Origin: Thermoplasmata archaeon
Lineage (GTDB): Archaea > Thermoplasmatota > Thermoplasmata > Thermoplasmatales > Thermoplasmataceae
Direction: 5' to 3'
Length of the DNA: 9,633 nucleotides
Assembly: GCA_021845155.1 (NCBI GenBank)
Contig: JAKBSB010000040.1
Span: 1 to 9,633, forward strand
Shown: positions 6,274 through 9,633 of the stretch, piece by piece
Position numbering within the stretch: position 1 is the first letter of the stretch
Layout of the letters: every line of letters starts with the position of its first letter
Made by a program: the position numbers and the translations under genes
The notes under the pieces: generated by a model
Told to the model about the DNA's origin: nothing
The model's input: only the letters and a program-made list of their open reading frames with translations
Database searches by the model: none

Positions 6274-8247
6274 ATGCAATCTAAATGGGAAAACCGGACT
6301 TTCAAGGATGATCTCGACCAGAGGGTATATTCATCGCATTTACTCGGTTCAGTCCCGGATCTTGTGCTTCATGGCGGAGGAAACACATCTGTGAAGACGG
6401 AAGAAACTCTTCATACAGGAAAGAAAGCTTCTGTATTGAGGGTCAAGGGAAGCGGTTCTGATCTTGCAACCATAAAAAGGGACGGCTTTACTGGCCTCAG
6501 GATGGACGATCTTATTTCCGCAAAGATCATTCCCGGGATGTCTGATCAGGAGATGGTTGACTTTATGAAAAAGAGCATGGTTGATCCATCTGAACCCTCA
6601 CCATCAGTCGAGACATTTCTTCACGCCTTCCTGCCATTCAAATTTGTTGATCACTCACACGCAGACAGCATACTTGCAATAACCAACAGAAATGTTTCCG
6701 AAGAGGAGATCAGGTCCATATTCGGAAATGTGGTTGTAATCCCCTATTTTCCCCCAGGTTTTGAACTTGCCAGAAGTGTCCTTGAAAGGCTTGGGTCAAT
6801 CGGTCCTGAAACAGAGGGCATTATACTTGAGAAGCATGGGCTGTTCACTTTCGGCGACAGTGCAAAGGAGAGTTACGAAAGGCATATCAGGATAGTTACC
6901 ACCGCGGAGGAATTCATAAATAAAAATGTGAGGGGAAGAATATTCACTTCAAAATTCGGGGAATCAAGCCTGGAATTGCTTACAGATTCACTTCCGGCCA
7001 TAAGGGGGATGCTTTCAAAAAGATCAAAAAAGATACTTCACCTTGACACTTCTCCTGAGGCTATGGAGATCGCCTCATCGGAAGAGGCTGAAAAATTCAC
7101 CGGTAGGGGGCCAGCAACCCCTGACATGATAATAAGGACCAAGCATGACTACCTTTACTGTTCAGATCTTGAACAGCTGGGAAAGCAGATAGTGGAATAT
7201 GAAAAAAAATATGAAGAGGAATACAGGAGGTACGTATCAGATTTCCCCATGCACGATCCATTCCCGCCAGTTATTGTTGTGAGAGGAACCGGAATAATCA
7301 CTTCAGGCATATCTGAAAAAGAAGCGGTCATAGTCAGGGACCAGTTTGTGCATTCAATGAAGGTCAACTCCATCGCAGAAAGACTTTCCGGGCAGAAATT
7401 CATAAGCCTGCAGCAGTCATACAGCATGGAATACTGGACACTGGAAGAGGCAAAGCTGAAAAAATTCAAGCCTATGTCATTGCAGGGCTGTATTTCAGTT
7501 GTTACAGGTGCTGCCAACGGAATTGGCTACGTGGCGGCCCTTAAACTTGCACAGAACGGATCAGCAGTCGTGGTATGTGATATCGACCCGGAAATCTCAA
7601 GAAGGGCACAGGAGATAGAAGCAGAGACAAAATCTCCCGTATTCCCATACGTGCTCGACATATCCAGTGAACAGGCAATAAGGGATATGTTCCGCAGAAT
7701 AAGGAAAGAATTTGGTGGAGTGGACATAGTATTCAACAATGCAGGCATACTTAAATCAGCTCCTATTGAAGAGCTTGATGTAAAGGATCTGGACAGGCAC
7801 TATGCAATCATCGGGAGAGGATCATTCCTTATCTCACAGGAAGCTTTCAGGATTATGAAGGAACAGGGTATTGGCGGGAACATTGTATTCAACATTACCA
7901 AGAATCTCACCAATCCCGGGCCTGAAATGACTTCATATGGGGCTTCAAAGGCTTTTGCTGCATATGTGTGCCACTACGTTGCAAAGGAGGGCGGAAAATA
8001 CGGCATAAGGGCCAATATCATAAACCCTGACAAAGTTTTCAAAGGTTCGAAGATCTGTGCAAACGGTGTCCTTGAAGCAAGGGCCAGGGCTAAGGGACAG
8101 ACAGTTGAGGAATACAAGACACAGAACCTCCTGAGAAGAGAAGTCCTTCCGGAACATGTGGCAAACGTTCTTCTTGCACTAATCAACGAGGAAGCCTTCG
8201 GGGCCACAACGGATGCAATGATACCCGTGGACGGCGGTGTAAAATAA
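6274..8247 (+). CDS. Fused class II aldolase/short-chain dehydrogenase (rhamnulose-1-phosphate aldolase/lactaldehyde dehydrogenase type)
   Basis: A 657-residue fusion. The N-terminal class II aldolase domain (about 1-395) has HGGGNTS (33-39, phosphate binding), PSPSVETFLHAFLPF (108-122, with likely catalytic Glu113), DHSH (126-129, zinc ligands His127 and His129) and EKHG (186-189, third ligand His188). The C-terminal SDR domain (about 403-657) has TGAANGIG (411-418), Asp436 at the end of strand 2 (favours NAD), NNAG (488-491) and YGASK (Tyr555, Lys559). The architecture and length match bacterial proteins that cleave L-rhamnulose 1-phosphate to dihydroxyacetone phosphate and lactaldehyde and oxidise the latter. 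The usual SDR catalytic Asn appears replaced by Ile513 (AIIGRG) and the Ser by Thr542. No rhamnose kinase, isomerase or transporter lies nearby, so the true substrate is open. A strong TATA box at 6248-6256 predicts a leaderless mRNA. Domains sure; reaction inferred. Confidence 0.85.
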   Translation: MQSKWENRTFKDDLDQRVYSSHLLGSVPDLVLHGGGNTSVKTEETLHTGKKASVLRVKGSGSDLATIKRDGFTGLRMDDLISAKIIPGMSDQEMVDFMKKSMVDPSEPSPSVETFLHAFLPFKFVDHSHADSILAITNRNVSEEEIRSIFGNVVVIPYFPPGFELARSVLERLGSIGPETEGIILEKHGLFTFGDSAKESYERHIRIVTTAEEFINKNVRGRIFTSKFGESSLELLTDSLPAIRGMLSKRSKKILHLDTSPEAMEIASSEEAEKFTGRGPATPDMIIRTKHDYLYCSDLEQLGKQIVEYEKKYEEEYRRYVSDFPMHDPFPPVIVVRGTGIITSGISEKEAVIVRDQFVHSMKVNSIAERLSGQKFISLQQSYSMEYWTLEEAKLKKFKPMSLQGCISVVTGAANGIGYVAALKLAQNGSAVVVCDIDPEISRRAQEIEAETKSPVFPYVLDISSEQAIRDMFRRIRKEFGGVDIVFNNAGILKSAPIEELDVKDLDRHYAIIGRGSFLISQEAFRIMKEQGIGGNIVFNITKNLTNPGPEMTSYGASKAFAAYVCHYVAKEGGKYGIRANIINPDKVFKGSKICANGVLEARARAKGQTVEEYKTQNLLRREVLPEHVANVLLALINEEAFGATTDAMIPVDGGVK

Positions 8248-8269
8248 TTCCTGAAGTTTATCTCAGGAA
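8248..8269. terminator. Inverted repeat between convergent genes, possible bidirectional terminator
   Basis: TTCCTGA (8248-8254) and TCAGGAA (8263-8269) are exact reverse complements around an 8-nt loop. The repeat fills the 10-nt gap between the two stop codons and runs into the end of the minus-strand gene, so either transcript could fold it. No long T-run follows on either strand, so termination by it alone is uncertain. Confidence 0.35.
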
Positions 8270-9238
8270 ATGCCTTGCCACTTTTGTAACCTTGAAATCA
8301 ATTCCGAAATTCCTTAAATCCTTCCGGGCTAGGAGCGCAGCCTTCAAGTCCTGGAACTGAAGGTTCTCCCCCTTCTGGACCTTTGTCAGCAGGCTGTAAA
8401 GATCCAGGTAGGGCCCAAAATTCTTCAATATTTCGACTGAATATTTTGCCCCAACCTCTTCCAGATCATCATATTTCCTGAGGCACTGGAAAAGTATCTC
8501 CGCTGATTTCAGCGACGGGATTATCCCTTCTCCGGTTATTGGCGATACTGTGCCTATTGCCTCTCCAATTCCAATGACATTGCCATTTGAGATCTGATCA
8601 AAAAGAGGCTTGAGACGGATCTTTCTTCCTGTTACCCGCAGATGGGGAACAGGTCTAAGGGAAGAATCCAGCACATCAAGATCAACTGCCCCGGATCCAA
8701 TGTGAAAATGATCTCCCAGGGGGAACTCCCAGTAATAACCCTTTCCTCCTTCAAAGAAATGGAAATAAAAATCCTGGTGATCAGCAGAATCTGTGAGGTA
8801 TTCTCTGGCCGGCATAAGAAGATCAGATGAAGGCTTTCCTAAATAATGCCGGGATACGCCGGTAGCATCCACAATCAGGTCATGCCTGCCTGTAATGATT
8901 TCCCTTCTGGTTTTCATCGCCCCAACCATTGACTTCTCAAGAGCGTTCTTGTCAATGGTGCACAGTCCACGTGATCCGAATTCAACGGGCTTGAAATTGT
9001 GTCCTGAAAATGTTATTTTTGCCGATCGGGACAGCACAAATTTGTCGGCATCAATCCCGATTTTTTTCATGTAGGGTCTCAGTTTGTTGATATTTGTTGC
9101 ATAACCGCAGGGAATGTAATAATCAGGGACCTTTGGATCAAAACCTGTTACCTCAAATCCGGAATCATGAAGTCTTTTTATAAGGTAGGATCCGGATATG
9201 CCAAGACCTCCAATTGCTATGCTTCCTATTTTCAACAA
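8258..9238 (-). CDS. FAD-dependent geranylgeranyl reductase-like oxidoreductase, short form
   Basis: A 326-residue flavoprotein. The N-terminus holds an FAD-binding Rossmann motif, IAIGGLGISGSYL (7-19; GxGxxG at 11-16), with Asp34 at the end of strand 2. A Cys-Gly pair (44-45) matches the RCGEG-type motif near the flavin. DLIVDATG (120-127), GYYWEFPLG (167-175) and IGEAIGTVSPITGEG (224-238) match the geranylgeranyl reductase family, whose last motif binds the FAD pyrophosphate. Characterised relatives saturate the isoprenoid chains of archaeal lipids at the membrane, but they run near 400 residues; this one is about 70 shorter, so it may be a paralogue with another substrate. No ATG is available: TGA at 9254-9256 closes the frame upstream, leaving TTG 9238 or 9235. 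A TATA box at 9257-9264 puts the transcript start at this TTG. Divergent from truA. Family fairly sure, role uncertain. Confidence 0.78.
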   Translation of the reverse strand: MLKIGSIAIGGLGISGSYLIKRLHDSGFEVTGFDPKVPDYYIPCGYATNINKLRPYMKKIGIDADKFVLSRSAKITFSGHNFKPVEFGSRGLCTIDKNALEKSMVGAMKTRREIITGRHDLIVDATGVSRHYLGKPSSDLLMPAREYLTDSADHQDFYFHFFEGGKGYYWEFPLGDHFHIGSGAVDLDVLDSSLRPVPHLRVTGRKIRLKPLFDQISNGNVIGIGEAIGTVSPITGEGIIPSLKSAEILFQCLRKYDDLEEVGAKYSVEILKNFGPYLDLYSLLTKVQKGENLQFQDLKAALLARKDLRNFGIDFKVTKVARHFLR

Positions 9239-9256
9239 AACCGTATTGGATTGTCA

Positions 9257-9264
9257 GTATATTA
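9257..9264 (-). promoter_or_regulatory. TATA box of the reductase-like gene
   Basis: Reads TAATATAC on the minus strand, preceded by the BRE-like GGGGAAAA. Its centre is about 22 nt before the TTG at 9238, so the message probably begins at that TTG. Confidence 0.5.
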
Positions 9265-9306
9265 TTTTCCCCAGGTAAAACATGAGAATGCAAAAGGTTA
9301 AAATGG

Positions 9307-9313
9307 CATATTT
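9307..9313 (+). promoter_or_regulatory. Possible TATA box of truA
   Basis: CATATTT, centred 24 nt before the ATG at 9334, again fitting a leaderless start. TTAAAAT at 9298-9304 is an alternative. It lies within the 95-nt region shared with the divergent reductase-like gene. Confidence 0.4.
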
Positions 9314-9333
9314 CTACAGAATTAAAATGCGGG

Positions 9334-9633
9334 ATGCACATGAAACAACATTTCATTAAATTCTCATACATTGGTTTCATGTTCTCAGGTTTCCAGAGAG
9401 GCAATGGGGAGAACAGCGTTGAAGACAGCATTATACGGTGCCTTGAAAAAAACAGTCTGCCAAGCGAAATTCATTCTGCTGCAAGGACAGACAGGGGCGT
9501 CTCTGCCGTGGGAAACGTATTCTCAATGGAAAGTGACGAATCCATACTGAAAATCATGGGGATCCTGAACTCTGGGATTAAGAACTGTGTCTTCCATTCT
9601 TATGCCGAGGTAGGACCAGGATCAAATCCCAGG
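9334..9633 (+). CDS. truA: tRNA pseudouridine synthase TruA, N-terminal part, 3' truncated
   Basis: The first 100 codons of a gene that runs off the window end. TruA converts uridines in the anticodon stem-loop (positions 38-40) of many tRNAs to pseudouridine. The protein starts MHMKQHFIKFSYIGFMFSGF; IKFSYIGFMFSGFQRG (8-23) matches the family's opening strand (YDGTxFxGxQ pattern), with Ile at the usual Asp position. SVED (28-31) follows. The catalytic segment is AARTDRGVSAVGNVFS (49-64), with nucleophile Asp53. Archaeal TruA proteins run roughly 260 residues, so more than half is missing. The start is ATG 9334, or ATG 9340 two codons later; the TATA-like element at 9307-9313 favours the first as a leaderless start. 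Divergent from the reductase-like gene. The catalytic motif makes the family call strong. Confidence 0.92.
   Translation, partial: MHMKQHFIKFSYIGFMFSGFQRGNGENSVEDSIIRCLEKNSLPSEIHSAARTDRGVSAVGNVFSMESDESILKIMGILNSGIKNCVFHSYAEVGPGSNPR

Noticed and set aside
7155..7517. 120-codon minus-strand open frame inside the aldolase-dehydrogenase gene
   Set aside because: Antisense shadow of a well-supported gene, with Ser/Cys-rich composition typical of reverse-strand reading; no promoter or family motif.
9165..9431. 88-codon minus-strand open frame spanning the truA and reductase-like promoters
   Set aside because: It overlaps the TruA start region and runs into the reductase-like gene in another frame; composition (His, Cys, Asn-rich) looks random.
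1..9633. CRISPR arrays, insertion sequences, att sites or defence genes
   Set aside because: No repeated spacer-like units, transposase, integrase or nuclease motifs were seen; all long frames are explained by housekeeping or metabolic families.

Overview
The window looks like chromosomal DNA of a thermoplasmatal archaeon (order Thermoplasmatales or a near relative; species not identified). The signs are an archaeal-type LeuRS, archaease, pyruvoyl-dependent arginine decarboxylase, a Tes-like radical SAM C-terminus, a geranylgeranyl-reductase-like flavoprotein, heavy use of AGG/AGA for Arg and ATA for Ile, and TATA boxes lying about 22-25 nt before several start codons (leaderless mRNAs). I see no insertion sequence, CRISPR array, tRNA, rRNA or phage gene. 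Most of the window is ordinary core genome, and I do not see an obvious new multi-gene system.

Layout. 1-389 (+): C-terminal end of a radical SAM protein resembling the tetraether lipid synthase Tes, ending in a hairpin-plus-T terminator. 442-813 (-): a DUF427 protein, convergent with it. 953-1363 (+): archaease, partner of the RtcB RNA ligase. 1364-1582: intergenic, with a 14-bp perfect palindrome and a DtxR/MntR-like operator beside a TATA box. 1583-2824 (+): an Nramp-superfamily metal transporter with a divergent TM1 motif. 2947-3492 and 3502-6234 (+): arginine decarboxylase and leucyl-tRNA synthetase, a tight pair probably cotranscribed. 6274-8247 (+): a fused class II aldolase/short-chain dehydrogenase of the rhamnulose-1-phosphate aldolase type, with its own TATA box. 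8258-9238 (-): a short geranylgeranyl-reductase-like FAD protein, convergent with the fusion gene across a 7-bp inverted repeat. 9334-9633 (+): N-terminal 100 residues of tRNA pseudouridine synthase TruA, divergent from the flavoprotein and cut by the window end.

How they fit together. RNA and translation functions recur: archaease (tRNA ligation), LeuRS, TruA, and arginine decarboxylase, whose product agmatine feeds polyamines and, in archaea, the agmatidine modification of tRNA-Ile. Two genes point to isoprenoid lipid chemistry (the Tes-like end and the reductase-like flavoprotein), but they lie about 8 kb apart and are not an operon. The best regulatory signal is the operator before the Nramp gene, which predicts metal-dependent repression. 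The best enzymatic oddity is the aldolase-SDR fusion, whose SDR half keeps Tyr/Lys but appears to lack the usual catalytic Asn and has Thr in place of Ser.
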